A DNA stretch of 64,000 nt. Origin: Myxococcales bacterium. GTDB lineage: Bacteria > Myxococcota_A > Polyangia > Polyangiales > Polyangiaceae. Made by a program: the position numbers and the translations under genes. Position 1 is the stretch's first letter. Every line of letters starts with the position of its first letter. The stretch is from contig JANXLV010000046.1 in assembly GCA_025355005.1 (NCBI GenBank), positions 1 through 64,000 on the forward strand, written 5' to 3'. Shown one piece after another: positions 1 to 7,748 of this stretch. Under the pieces are notes generated by a model. It was not told the origin of the DNA and did not search any database. It worked only from the letters and a program-made list of their open reading frames with translations.

Positions 1-1
1 C

Positions 2-1204
2 TACAACTGGGAGCTCGGACCGTTCGAGACCTGGGACGCGCTCGGCTTCACGACCACACTGGAGCGCATGGAGAAGGACGGCATCAACGTCCCGGCCGCC
101 ATCAAGACCATGCACGAGAAGGGCGCGAAGTCCTTCTACGACGGCGAGCGGGTCTGGAACCTGGCGAAGGCGGAGTACCAGACCCGCCCGAAGGATGCGC
201 GCTACGCCACGTTCGACATTCTCAAGAAGTCGAGCGCGCCGGTCCTGAAGAACGACGGCGCGGAGGCATGGGATCTCGGCGACGGCATTCTTGGTCTCAC
301 GTTCAAGACCAAGGCGAACAGCATCGACCCGGACGTCATCAAGATGCTCGGCGACGCAGCCGATCGCGCGGAGAAGGATTTCCGCGGCATGGTGATCGCC
401 AACTCTGGCGAGCACTTCTGCGTGGGCGCGAACCTCTTCCTGGTCGTCATGGCGGCCGGACAGAAGGAGTGGGGACAGATCACCTCGCTGGTGAAGGGCT
501 ACCAGGGCGCGGTGCAGCGCCTGAAGTACGCGCGCATCCCCGTGGTCGCAGCGCCGTACGGCATGACGCTCGGCGGCGGTCTCGAGCTCTGCATGGGCTC
601 GGACGCGGTGCAGGCGGCGGCGGAGACGTACTCCGGCCTCGTGGAGGTCGCGGTGGGTCTCATCCCCGGCGGCGCTGGCACCATGAACATGCTGTGGCGC
701 AACCTCGAGGGCATCCCCGAAGGCGCGAACGTCAACACCTACGAGTACGTGACGCAGACGTTCAAGAACATCGCGCTCGCCAAGGTCGCGACCAGCGCGG
801 AGGAAGGAAAGGCGTTCGGCTACTTCCGCAAGACGGACGGCGTGAGCTTCGACAAGGCGCGCGTGGTGCAGGAGGCGAAGGCGCGCGCGATCGGTCTTGC
901 GGCAGCGGGCTACCATCCGCAGACCCCGCGGTCGTACGTGCTGCCTGGTGAGAGCGGCATCGCCACGCTCACCATGATGGTGCAGACACTGGTCGCGGGC
1001 GGCTACGCCAGTGAGCACGACGGCAAGATCGCGACGAAGCTCGCGGAGGTCCTCTGCGGAGGGAAGGGCGGCGCCGCGCGCGAGGTCACGGAGGATCAGA
1101 TCCTCGAGCTCGAAGCAGAGGCCTTCGTGAGCCTCTGCGGCGAAGCCAAGAGCCAGGAGCGAATGCAGTTCATGCTCATGAACAACAAGCCTTTGCGGAA
1201 CTAG
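2..1204 (+). CDS. fadN: FadN-type 3-hydroxyacyl-CoA dehydrogenase/enoyl-CoA hydratase, 5' end missing
   Basis: The frame is open from base 2, so the true start lies before the window. The visible ~400 residues begin at the end of a 3-hydroxyacyl-CoA dehydrogenase module (YNWELGPFETWDALG) and continue into a crotonase domain with oxyanion-hole segments EHFCVGANL and YGMTLGGGLEL. A dehydrogenase-then-crotonase order, with a thiolase downstream, matches the Bacillus FadN layout; in FadB and FadJ the crotonase comes first. The enzyme would hydrate enoyl-CoA and oxidise 3-hydroxyacyl-CoA in cytoplasmic β-oxidation. The next gene starts 87 bases later, after a hairpin. The family is clear; the exact symbol is inferred from domain order. 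Confidence 0.88.
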   Translation, partial: YNWELGPFETWDALGFTTTLERMEKDGINVPAAIKTMHEKGAKSFYDGERVWNLAKAEYQTRPKDARYATFDILKKSSAPVLKNDGAEAWDLGDGILGLTFKTKANSIDPDVIKMLGDAADRAEKDFRGMVIANSGEHFCVGANLFLVVMAAGQKEWGQITSLVKGYQGAVQRLKYARIPVVAAPYGMTLGGGLELCMGSDAVQAAAETYSGLVEVAVGLIPGGAGTMNMLWRNLEGIPEGANVNTYEYVTQTFKNIALAKVATSAEEGKAFGYFRKTDGVSFDKARVVQEAKARAIGLAAAGYHPQTPRSYVLPGESGIATLTMMVQTLVAGGYASEHDGKIATKLAEVLCGGKGGAAREVTEDQILELEAEAFVSLCGEAKSQERMQFMLMNNKPLRN

Positions 1205-1222
1205 CGAACACTGCGTGTTCGC
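1204..1222 (+). promoter_or_regulatory. Perfect 8-bp inverted repeat at the fadN-like stop codon
   Basis: GCGAACAC-TGC-GTGTTCGC is a perfect 8-bp stem with a 3-base loop. It begins at the last base of the TAG stop codon. No good T-tract follows (GGAGTTTA), so it may be a weak terminator, an mRNA-processing or attenuating hairpin between the dehydrogenase and thiolase genes, or a dyad operator for a fatty-acid regulator. The dyad is seen directly; its function is inferred. Confidence 0.5.
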
Positions 1223-1291
1223 GGAGTTTACTGGGCCGGCGCTTCTTGGGATGGCGCCTTGATTTCGAGATTTGATTGAGAGAGGTTTTTC

Positions 1292-2461
1292 ATGCTCAAC
1301 GACATTGTGATTCTGGATGCGGTTCGGTCTGCGGTGGGTCGGGCCATCAAGGGCAGCCTTGCTCAGAAGCGGCCGGACGAGCTCGCTGGTGAGGTGATCC
1401 GCGGGCTGCTCGCCCGCAATCCCGAGGTACAGGTCGCTGACATCGAGGACCTGGTCCTTGGCTGTGCGATGCCGGAGGGCGAGCAGGGCTTGAACGTCGC
1501 TCGCATCGTCGGGCTGCTCGGCGGGCTCGATCAGGCGTCGGGCGGCGTGACGATCAATCGCTTCTGCGCTTCCGGGCTGCAGTCGATCGCAATGGCGGCC
1601 GGTGCCCTCGCCATCGGCAGCTACGAGATGGTGATCGCCGGCGGCGTGGAATCCATGAGCATGGTGCCCATGACGGGCAACAAGCTCTCTGCGTCGCCCG
1701 AGGCCATGGAGCGCGCGGCCAGCGTCTACACGCCCATGGGAATCACGGCGGAGAACGTGGCGAACAGGTTCAACGTCTCGCGCGAGGAGCAGGACAAGTT
1801 CGCGTTCGAGAGCCACAAGAAGGCGGCTGCCGCGCGCGAGTCGAAGAAGTTCGACCAGGAGATCGTCCCGGTAACGGCCATCAAGTACAACGGCAACGAG
1901 AAGGTGACCTTCACCTTCAACCAGGACGAGCTCATTCGCCCCGACACCACGATGGAGGGCCTCGCGGGCCTCAAGCCGGTGTTCACGATGAAGGGCTCCG
2001 TCACCGCGGGCAACTCGTCGCCGCTGTCGGACGGTGCCGCTGCCACGCTCATGACCACGCGCGCGAAGGCGGAGAAGCTTGGAAAGAAGCCTCTTGGCCT
2101 CTTCAAGGCGTTCGCGACGGTGGGCGTCGATCCGGCGATCATGGGTATCGGGCCGCTCCCCGCCGTGCAGAAGCTCTTGAAGCAGACAGGTCTCTCCATC
2201 AAGGACATCGACCTCTTCGAGATGAACGAGGCGTTCGCGAGCCAGTCGGTCTATTGCCGGAAGGAGCTCGGGCTTCCGGAGGATCGGCTCAACGTGAACG
2301 GCGGCGCGATCGCGCTCGGCCACCCGCTCGGGTGCACGGGCAGCAAGCTCGTCGCCACCGCGCTGCACGAGCTCCGTCGTCGCAACGGCAAGTACGCCAT
2401 CGTGACGATGTGCATCGGCGGTGGACAGGGCGCGGCCGGCCTCTTCGAGTCCGTGAAGTAA
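1292..2461 (+). CDS. fadA: Acetyl-CoA acyltransferase (3-ketoacyl-CoA thiolase)
   Basis: This 389-residue thiolase has the family's usual length. The acyl-accepting cysteine is Cys92 in NRFCASGLQS. The active-site histidine lies in GGAIALGHPLGC and the proton-transfer cysteine in CIGGGQGAAG near the C terminus. It cleaves 3-ketoacyl-CoA to acetyl-CoA in the last step of β-oxidation. It follows the FadN-type enzyme in the same orientation, so the two probably work as a pair. An AGAGAGG-like ribosome binding site lies just before the ATG. Confidence 0.95.
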   Translation: MLNDIVILDAVRSAVGRAIKGSLAQKRPDELAGEVIRGLLARNPEVQVADIEDLVLGCAMPEGEQGLNVARIVGLLGGLDQASGGVTINRFCASGLQSIAMAAGALAIGSYEMVIAGGVESMSMVPMTGNKLSASPEAMERAASVYTPMGITAENVANRFNVSREEQDKFAFESHKKAAAARESKKFDQEIVPVTAIKYNGNEKVTFTFNQDELIRPDTTMEGLAGLKPVFTMKGSVTAGNSSPLSDGAAATLMTTRAKAEKLGKKPLGLFKAFATVGVDPAIMGIGPLPAVQKLLKQTGLSIKDIDLFEMNEAFASQSVYCRKELGLPEDRLNVNGGAIALGHPLGCTGSKLVATALHELRRRNGKYAIVTMCIGGGQGAAGLFESVK

Positions 2462-2471
2462 GAAGATCGCG

Positions 2472-3689
2472 ATGCTCGATGTCGGGGTGGTCGGTGGTGG
2501 CACCGCTGGTTGTGCCGCGGCCGCCTTCCTGGCGCGGCAAGGCCACGCCGTCACCGTCTACGAGCGCGTGGAGAATCCAGGCCCCGTGGGCGCAGGCATC
2601 ACGCTGCAACCTTCGGGGCTCGCCGTCTTGCGCGCGCTCGGTGTGGCCGACGAGGTCATCGCGCGCGGGGCGCCGTTCAAGACGTTGCTCTGCACGACCG
2701 GCACGGGCCGCGCGCTGCTCTCCCTGTCCTACGACGATGCCTCTGCGGCTGCGTTCGGCCTGGGCATCCACCGTGGCGTGATCTTCGAGGCGGTCTATCG
2801 CGCCGCGCGTGAGGCCGGGGCGCGCTTCGTGCTGGGCGTCACATGCGAGGATCTGGTTCGCCCGCCTCGTGGCAAGGGCAGGCTCGAGATCATGGGCGCG
2901 GACGGGCGCCCGCTGGGCACGCACCAGCTCGTCGTCGTCGCGGACGGCGCGCGGAGTCAGCTGCGCGACGAGACCGTGATCCCGAAGCACGTCGCGCAGT
3001 ATCCGTGGGGCGCGCTCTGGTTCGTGGGCAAGGATCCGTCGGGCGAGCTGTCGAAGGTGCTCCACCAGGTGGTGGACGGGAACCAGCGCATGATCGGCCT
3101 GCTTCCAACGGGAAAGGGACCGCTCAGCGTGGGCGAGGACGGTGCACACGTGAGCCTCTTCGTCAGCGTGCGCGCTACGGAGGTCGCCCGCATTCGTGCG
3201 CGCGGGCTCGCCGCCTTTCAGGACGAATACGCGCGGCTCTCGCCGACTGCGGAGCCTGTGCTCGCGCAGCTACCGCCCATGGACCAGATGGTCTTCACGC
3301 AGTACCACGACGTCACGATGTACCCGTGGAACACGGGCAACGTGGTCTACATCGGTGACGCCGCGCATGCGATGAGCCCGCAGCTGGGGCAAGGATGCAA
3401 TCTCGCGTTGATGGACGCGATGGTGCTTGCAGAAAAGATTGCAACATACACCTATCTGCCGGACGCGCTGGACGCCTACTCGCGCACTCGGCGTTCGCAT
3501 CTGCAGTTCTACTCGTGGGCCACGCGCCTGCTCACGCCGTTCTTCCAGGGCGACGAGCCGTGGTTCGGCATCCTGCGCGATCTCGGCATGCCGATGATGA
3601 TGCGCGTTCCCTGGATGCGGCGCATGATGACGCGCTCCATGTGCGGAACCTTGACCAGCGTGTTGGGGCACGAGCTCGATCTTCCGTGA
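2472..3689 (+). CDS. FAD-dependent aromatic-ring-hydroxylase-type monooxygenase
   Basis: This 405-residue protein is a class A flavoprotein monooxygenase of the UbiH/PHBH fold. It has an N-terminal Rossmann motif (VVGGGTAGCAAA), the middle DG motif (VVVADGARS) that contacts FAD and NAD(P)H, and the FAD-ribityl motif YIGDAAHAMSPQLGQG around residue 295. It starts 10 bases after the thiolase stop, so it is probably in the same operon. That placement suggests an acyl or aromatic substrate, but nothing in the sequence identifies it. There are no membrane segments. Known alternatives are salicylate-type hydroxylases or antibiotic-tailoring oxidases. Confidence 0.82.
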   Translation: MLDVGVVGGGTAGCAAAAFLARQGHAVTVYERVENPGPVGAGITLQPSGLAVLRALGVADEVIARGAPFKTLLCTTGTGRALLSLSYDDASAAAFGLGIHRGVIFEAVYRAAREAGARFVLGVTCEDLVRPPRGKGRLEIMGADGRPLGTHQLVVVADGARSQLRDETVIPKHVAQYPWGALWFVGKDPSGELSKVLHQVVDGNQRMIGLLPTGKGPLSVGEDGAHVSLFVSVRATEVARIRARGLAAFQDEYARLSPTAEPVLAQLPPMDQMVFTQYHDVTMYPWNTGNVVYIGDAAHAMSPQLGQGCNLALMDAMVLAEKIATYTYLPDALDAYSRTRRSHLQFYSWATRLLTPFFQGDEPWFGILRDLGMPMMMRVPWMRRMMTRSMCGTLTSVLGHELDLP

Positions 3690-3983
3690 ACGCAGCATGA
3701 GCAGCGTCGGGGCCGTTGACACGGGACCGCCACGCGCGAACGATCGACTTCATGGATGGGGGAGAGCACGCGCGTCTGCTTCGTGAGGCGGATCTGTCGC
3801 CCGGCGCGCATTGGAAATGGACGGAGGTCCTCGCGCTCGCGGGCGACGGCCGCGGGGAGCCCCCCGACTCTGGAAACGAAACAACTGGCGTGACGCTCTC
3901 TCGCTCGAGCCGCTCGGCCTGGTGCGCTCGCGCAACGGGCCCGAAACAAGCGCGAAACATGACGCGCCGTACCAACGTAGGCG
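3690..3983. other. 294-base intergenic region before amtB
   Basis: No convincing gene, RNA or σ54-type -24/-12 promoter was found here. Short open frames exist on both strands, but they run on into amtB in the wrong frame and have shadow-like Arg/Ala-rich composition. The final 60 bases probably hold the amtB promoter; no clear -35/-10 pair could be assigned. Confidence 0.4.
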
Positions 3984-5213
3984 ATGCAACCGAAGCTCGA
4001 TGCAGGCGACACGGCGTGGCTCCTCGTGAGCACGGCGCTCGTGCTCTTGATGACCCCGGCGCTGGCGCTGTTCTACGGCGGCATGGTCCGGAAGAAGAAC
4101 GTGCTCTCCACGATCATGCACTCGATGTCGGCGATCCCGATCCTGAGCATCAAGTGGGCGCTCTTCGGCTACTCGCTCGCGTTCGGGCCCACCTGGCACG
4201 GCGTGATCGGCAGGCTGGACTACGTGGGCCTCGGCGGTCTCAACGACAAGCTCCACGGCACGGTGCCGGAGCTCGCGTTCTGCGCGTTCCAGATGATGTT
4301 CGCGGTGATCACGCCGGCGTTGATCTCCGGCGCCTTCGCCGAACGCATGAAGTTCACGGCGTACATCGCGTTCGTGCTGCTCTGGTCCACGTTGGTCTAC
4401 GATCCTGTGGCGCACTGGGTGTGGGCAGAGGGCGGCTTCCTCTACACGATGGGCGCGCTGGACTTCGCCGGCGGCACGGTCGTCCACGCGACAGCAGGCG
4501 CCTCCGCGCTGGTATGCGCGATCATGATCGGAAAGCGCCTCAAATATCCGGAGGAGCGCGCGCTTCCTCACAACCTCACCATGACGCTCACGGGCGCCGG
4601 CATCCTCTGGTTCGGGTGGTTCGGCTTCAACGCGGGAAGCGCGCTCTCGTCCGGCGCGCAGGCCGCCCTGGCGTTCACCACGACCCACCTGGGCGCGGCG
4701 GGCGGAGCAGTGGGCTGGATCGCGATCGAGTCGTGGCATCGCAAGAAGCCCACGGCGCTCGGTGTCGCCTCCGGTCTCGTTGCAGGCCTGGTCGCAATCA
4801 CGCCAGCCGCAGGCTTCGTCTCGCCCCTCGCGGCGATCGCGATCGGCGCCATCGCCGGCGTGGCCTGCTACGGGGCGGTGCTCTTCAAGTACAAGTACAA
4901 CTACGACGACTCGCTCGACGCGTTCGGCGTGCACGGCGTGGGCGGAGTGACCGGCGCGCTCCTCACGGGCGTCTTCTGCGTCGCGCACAGGTACGGTGAC
5001 ACCGCGACAGGAGCCGACGGCCTGGTCCATGGAGGAGGTCTGAAGCAGCTAGGAATCCAGGCGATCGCGTGCCTGGTCTCGGTCGTGTACGCCGTGGTGA
5101 TGACCGCCATCATCCTCAAGGCAATCGACAAGCTGATCGGCCTACGCGTCACCGCGGCCGACGAAAGAGAAGGCCTCGACACGACCCAACACGGAGAAGA
5201 GGGCTACGCCTGA
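3984..5213 (+). CDS. amtB: Ammonium transporter AmtB
   Basis: This 409-residue Amt/Rh-family channel carries NH3/ammonium across the inner membrane. About eleven hydrophobic segments are visible. The family signature FYGGMVRKKN is near the N terminus. Both pore histidines are present, in FAGGTVVHATAG and DAFGVHGVGGVTG, and the cytoplasmic C-terminal tail is intact. In most bacteria amtB is co-transcribed with the PII gene glnK; no glnK is next to it here, and the following gene is convergent. The start ATG is preceded by only a weak ribosome binding site. Confidence 0.95.
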   Translation: MQPKLDAGDTAWLLVSTALVLLMTPALALFYGGMVRKKNVLSTIMHSMSAIPILSIKWALFGYSLAFGPTWHGVIGRLDYVGLGGLNDKLHGTVPELAFCAFQMMFAVITPALISGAFAERMKFTAYIAFVLLWSTLVYDPVAHWVWAEGGFLYTMGALDFAGGTVVHATAGASALVCAIMIGKRLKYPEERALPHNLTMTLTGAGILWFGWFGFNAGSALSSGAQAALAFTTTHLGAAGGAVGWIAIESWHRKKPTALGVASGLVAGLVAITPAAGFVSPLAAIAIGAIAGVACYGAVLFKYKYNYDDSLDAFGVHGVGGVTGALLTGVFCVAHRYGDTATGADGLVHGGGLKQLGIQAIACLVSVVYAVVMTAIILKAIDKLIGLRVTAADEREGLDTTQHGEEGYA

Positions 5214-5244
5214 ACGTGTCAGTGAGCCCGCAGGGCGGTGTCGC

Positions 5245-6045
5245 TCAGAGGATTTGCTTCGTGCAGATCGGGTGCTCTGGGTTCAGGTCCAGGTGCAGGT
5301 GATTGCCTTCCTGGTACACGAAGTTGAACTTCGCTGCGCAGCCCGCGTCGCCGTATCGGTTCGTCGGCACGACTCCGATGTCCGCGGCGTCTCCCCAGCT
5401 GTGCCGCGACCTCGCCGCGCAGATGCCCGGGCACACGTCCTTGTTACAGATCGACTGACACACCGCGCGCTGGTGCGCGGGCGAGCGATACCCGCTCGAG
5501 ATGCTCACTGACTCACCGCCCAGCGCCGCGCGAAACGCCTCGAGCTTGGCGATCAGCGTGGGGTTCAGCAGGACGCGCTTCGAGTACGAGAGCTCGGTAG
5601 ACACCAGCTCCACCAGCTGGAAGTGCGGTGAGAGCTGCACGCTCGTGTCGTACGTCTTCTTCGCCACGGGGTCCTGCAGGGCCGCCGTATCGATGAAGCA
5701 CAGCGGCTTCGGGTAGTTCGTGGTGTCCGAGATGCTTGCGTAGCTCTGCGAGAGCGTCGCGTCCGGGACCGTCTGCAAATGAATGCCCGACGGGAACGTG
5801 AGCACGGGACAACCGTTCGCGGATATCGGACCTGCGTCGACCTCGCCCGGTGGATTGACGGTGCCGCCTTCTTGCACACCGCCGTCAGCGATCACGTCGT
5901 CGCCGGGCAGCGGGCCCTCGACCTCGGGCGTCCCGCTGTCGGCGTTCGCGCTTTCCTTCGGCGGATCGTCACCGCACGAGACGCACGAGGCAATGACGAG
6001 CAGCGCGGCGACGCGAATGAACGCGGAAGGGGAGAGACGTCGCAT
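5245..6045 (-). CDS. Lipoprotein with M15-type D-Ala-D-Ala carboxypeptidase-like domain
   Basis: This 266-residue lipoprotein has signal residues 1-20 and a lipobox IASC (Cys21), then an acidic Pro/Gly linker. The C-terminal half has the Hedgehog/DD-peptidase pattern of peptidase M15A: SSGYRSPAHQ, then SRHSWGDAADIG with the zinc-ligand His and Asp, and finally GNHLHLDL with the third zinc histidine. It probably trims peptidoglycan stem peptides or binds them at the envelope. The start was chosen at MRRLSPSAF because it gives a proper signal peptide and lies 2 bases after the stop of the YceI-like gene, implying co-translation. Confidence 0.82.
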   Translation of the reverse strand: MRRLSPSAFIRVAALLVIASCVSCGDDPPKESANADSGTPEVEGPLPGDDVIADGGVQEGGTVNPPGEVDAGPISANGCPVLTFPSGIHLQTVPDATLSQSYASISDTTNYPKPLCFIDTAALQDPVAKKTYDTSVQLSPHFQLVELVSTELSYSKRVLLNPTLIAKLEAFRAALGGESVSISSGYRSPAHQRAVCQSICNKDVCPGICAARSRHSWGDAADIGVVPTNRYGDAGCAAKFNFVYQEGNHLHLDLNPEHPICTKQIL

Positions 6046-6047
6046 CC

Positions 6048-6620
6048 TCAGCAAAACTCCGCCTTGAACGCGAGCTCGATCTTGTCCTTCAAACGAAACG
6101 CGCCCAGCGGGCCCTTGATCTCCGGAATGTCGAGCGCGCGCAGCGACAGGTTCAGCGTCCCCGTGGCATGCGTCACGCCCTCGGACATCGTGATGCGCAC
6201 GTCCGCGGTCGTCGTCGCGCGCCCGCACGGCAACTCGACGAGGACCTTGGCTGCGACCGGCGCGGTGATCGGGCGGTCGCTCGGCGGCGCGCCCTCCATG
6301 GTGATCTCCGCCCTGATCACGGCGTCCTCGCGATCCGCGCCGATCGACGACAGGAGCTTCTTTTTGATGTCCGCGCGCTCGCCCGTGCTCAGCACGTCGC
6401 GGCAGAGCGCGCCGTTCTTCCGGACGCCCACCACCGTGAGCGCGTCGGCGGTGATGCGCAGCCGCGCCGTCACCTGCTCCGCCTCGATCGTCGCCGTGCC
6501 CTCGGCGACGCGCCATTCGAGCTCCAGATCGTGCGCGAGGCGCGCGAGCATCCCCTCCGCGGAGGTCCGCACCGTGATGCAGCCCGTCTTGCAGGCGAGC
6601 GGGCTGCCCGTCTCGGTCAT
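6048..6620 (-). CDS. YceI-like lipid-binding domain protein
   Basis: This 190-residue protein resembles the YceI family: alternating β-strands, an RLAHDLELEW segment where YceI proteins have their G-F-x-I/L-x-H start, and a polar-lipid/isoprenoid-binding β-barrel length. YceI proteins are usually periplasmic, but no signal peptide is visible here, so this one may be cytoplasmic, as in some Myxococcota relatives. It is the first gene of a two-gene unit with the M15-like lipoprotein. Only 42 bases separate it from the divergently read channel gene, so their promoters must overlap. The family call is moderate, from pattern only. Confidence 0.6.
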   Translation of the reverse strand: MTETGSPLACKTGCITVRTSAEGMLARLAHDLELEWRVAEGTATIEAEQVTARLRITADALTVVGVRKNGALCRDVLSTGERADIKKKLLSSIGADREDAVIRAEITMEGAPPSDRPITAPVAAKVLVELPCGRATTTADVRITMSEGVTHATGTLNLSLRALDIPEIKGPLGAFRLKDKIELAFKAEFC

Positions 6621-6662
6621 AGCCCCAAGGCTAGCAGAAATGGCCTAACCTCTGGGGTTGCC

Positions 6663-7730
6663 TTGCCCCTCGACAAGTCGAAGCCGAAGAAGGATCTCCG
6701 CGTTCGCGTCCGCCGGGTGCGCGAGACAGTGGTGGTGTGCTTCGCCGTGGGGCTCGCGCTGTCGGCCGGCGCTTTTGGCGTCCTCATGTTCGAAGGCGCG
6801 CGGAACCCGGAGCTGTCGTCGTTCGGCAAGACGTTCTGGTTCAGCCTGTTCTCGCTCATGGGCAACGAGCCCGTGGGGACCATGCCCGTCACCACCGGTG
6901 GCAAGGTCGTGTCGGCGGGCATCATCTTCATCGGCCTGGTCGCGTTCGCGACCATCACTGGTACCGTGTCCGCGTTCGTATCGGAGAGGTTGCGCGTGGA
7001 AAAACCCATTGTCGACTGGCAGAAGCTCGAAGGTCACCTGATGATCTGCGGCTGGAACCGCAAGGCGGAGATCATCGTCAAGCAGTACAAGGACTCCGAG
7101 TGCACGCCGCACATGCCTATCGTGGTCATCGCAGAGTGCGATGGGCCGCCCCAGTTCTCTGACCAGGCGCTCCGCGCGCACGTCCAGTTCCTGAACGAGG
7201 ACTTCACCAAGGTCGAGGCGCTGGAGAAGGCCGGTGTCCATCGCGCCGCGAAATGCATCATCCTCAGCGACACCAGCAAGGGCCGCAAGGATCGCGATGC
7301 AGACGCGCGGACCATCCTCGCCGCGCTCACGATCGAGAAGCTCAATCACGACGTGTACACCTGCGCGGAGATCAACCGCCGCGAGTACGCGCAGCACCTC
7401 GAGATGGGCAACGTCAACGACTACGTCGTCGGCGGCGAGCACAGCGCCTACCTCCTCGCGCAGGCTGCCATCACGCGTGGCGTGATGCGCATCTTCGAGG
7501 AGCTCCTCTCGTACGAGAAGCATGCAAACAAGTTCCTCAAGTGCAAGGTGAGCGCCGCGTGGGACGGCAAGTCGTTCGAGGAGCTGCTCGTTCACCTGAA
7601 AAAAGAGCAGGATGCGCTGCTGATCGGTGTGTCGGACAGCCACGGCGGCGTGCGCGTGAATCCAACGAATCTGGTCCTCCATCAGGGGGACGAGCTCGTC
7701 GTCATCGCTTCGAAGGCGCCGCAGATTTGA
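6663..7730 (+). CDS. Two-TM RCK-regulated ion channel with atypical pore
   Basis: Reading from a TTG codon, this is a 355-residue MthK-type channel subunit. A basic N terminus is followed by TM1 (about 22-44), a pore helix (56-66), a filter region (65-75) and TM2 (82-105). A cytoplasmic RCK/TrkA-N domain follows, with the MthK-like start LMICGWNRKAE, and then a TrkA-C domain to the end. The pore reads SLFSLMGNEPVGTMP where potassium channels have T-x-G-Y/F-G-D, so ion selectivity cannot be assumed. The TTG start is the only in-frame start that keeps TM1 complete after the divergent YceI-like gene; a GGGG lies 6 bases upstream. Confidence 0.8.
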   Translation: MPLDKSKPKKDLRVRVRRVRETVVVCFAVGLALSAGAFGVLMFEGARNPELSSFGKTFWFSLFSLMGNEPVGTMPVTTGGKVVSAGIIFIGLVAFATITGTVSAFVSERLRVEKPIVDWQKLEGHLMICGWNRKAEIIVKQYKDSECTPHMPIVVIAECDGPPQFSDQALRAHVQFLNEDFTKVEALEKAGVHRAAKCIILSDTSKGRKDRDADARTILAALTIEKLNHDVYTCAEINRREYAQHLEMGNVNDYVVGGEHSAYLLAQAAITRGVMRIFEELLSYEKHANKFLKCKVSAAWDGKSFEELLVHLKKEQDALLIGVSDSHGGVRVNPTNLVLHQGDELVVIASKAPQI

Positions 7731-7748
7731 TCTGATACGCTCCAAGCC

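Noticed and set aside
1204-1222. Gram-positive/actinobacterial-type LexA box (GAAC-N4-GTTC)
   Set aside because: The spacer between GAAC and GTTC is seven bases here, and the dyad is not in front of an SOS gene.
3716-3983. Gene remnant between the monooxygenase and amtB
   Set aside because: A short stretch reads like protein (DGGEHARLLREADLSPGAHW), but without homologous pattern, start signal or length to support it.
3750-5030. Long open frame opposite amtB
   Set aside because: Composition typical of an antisense shadow and the plus-strand transporter is unambiguous.
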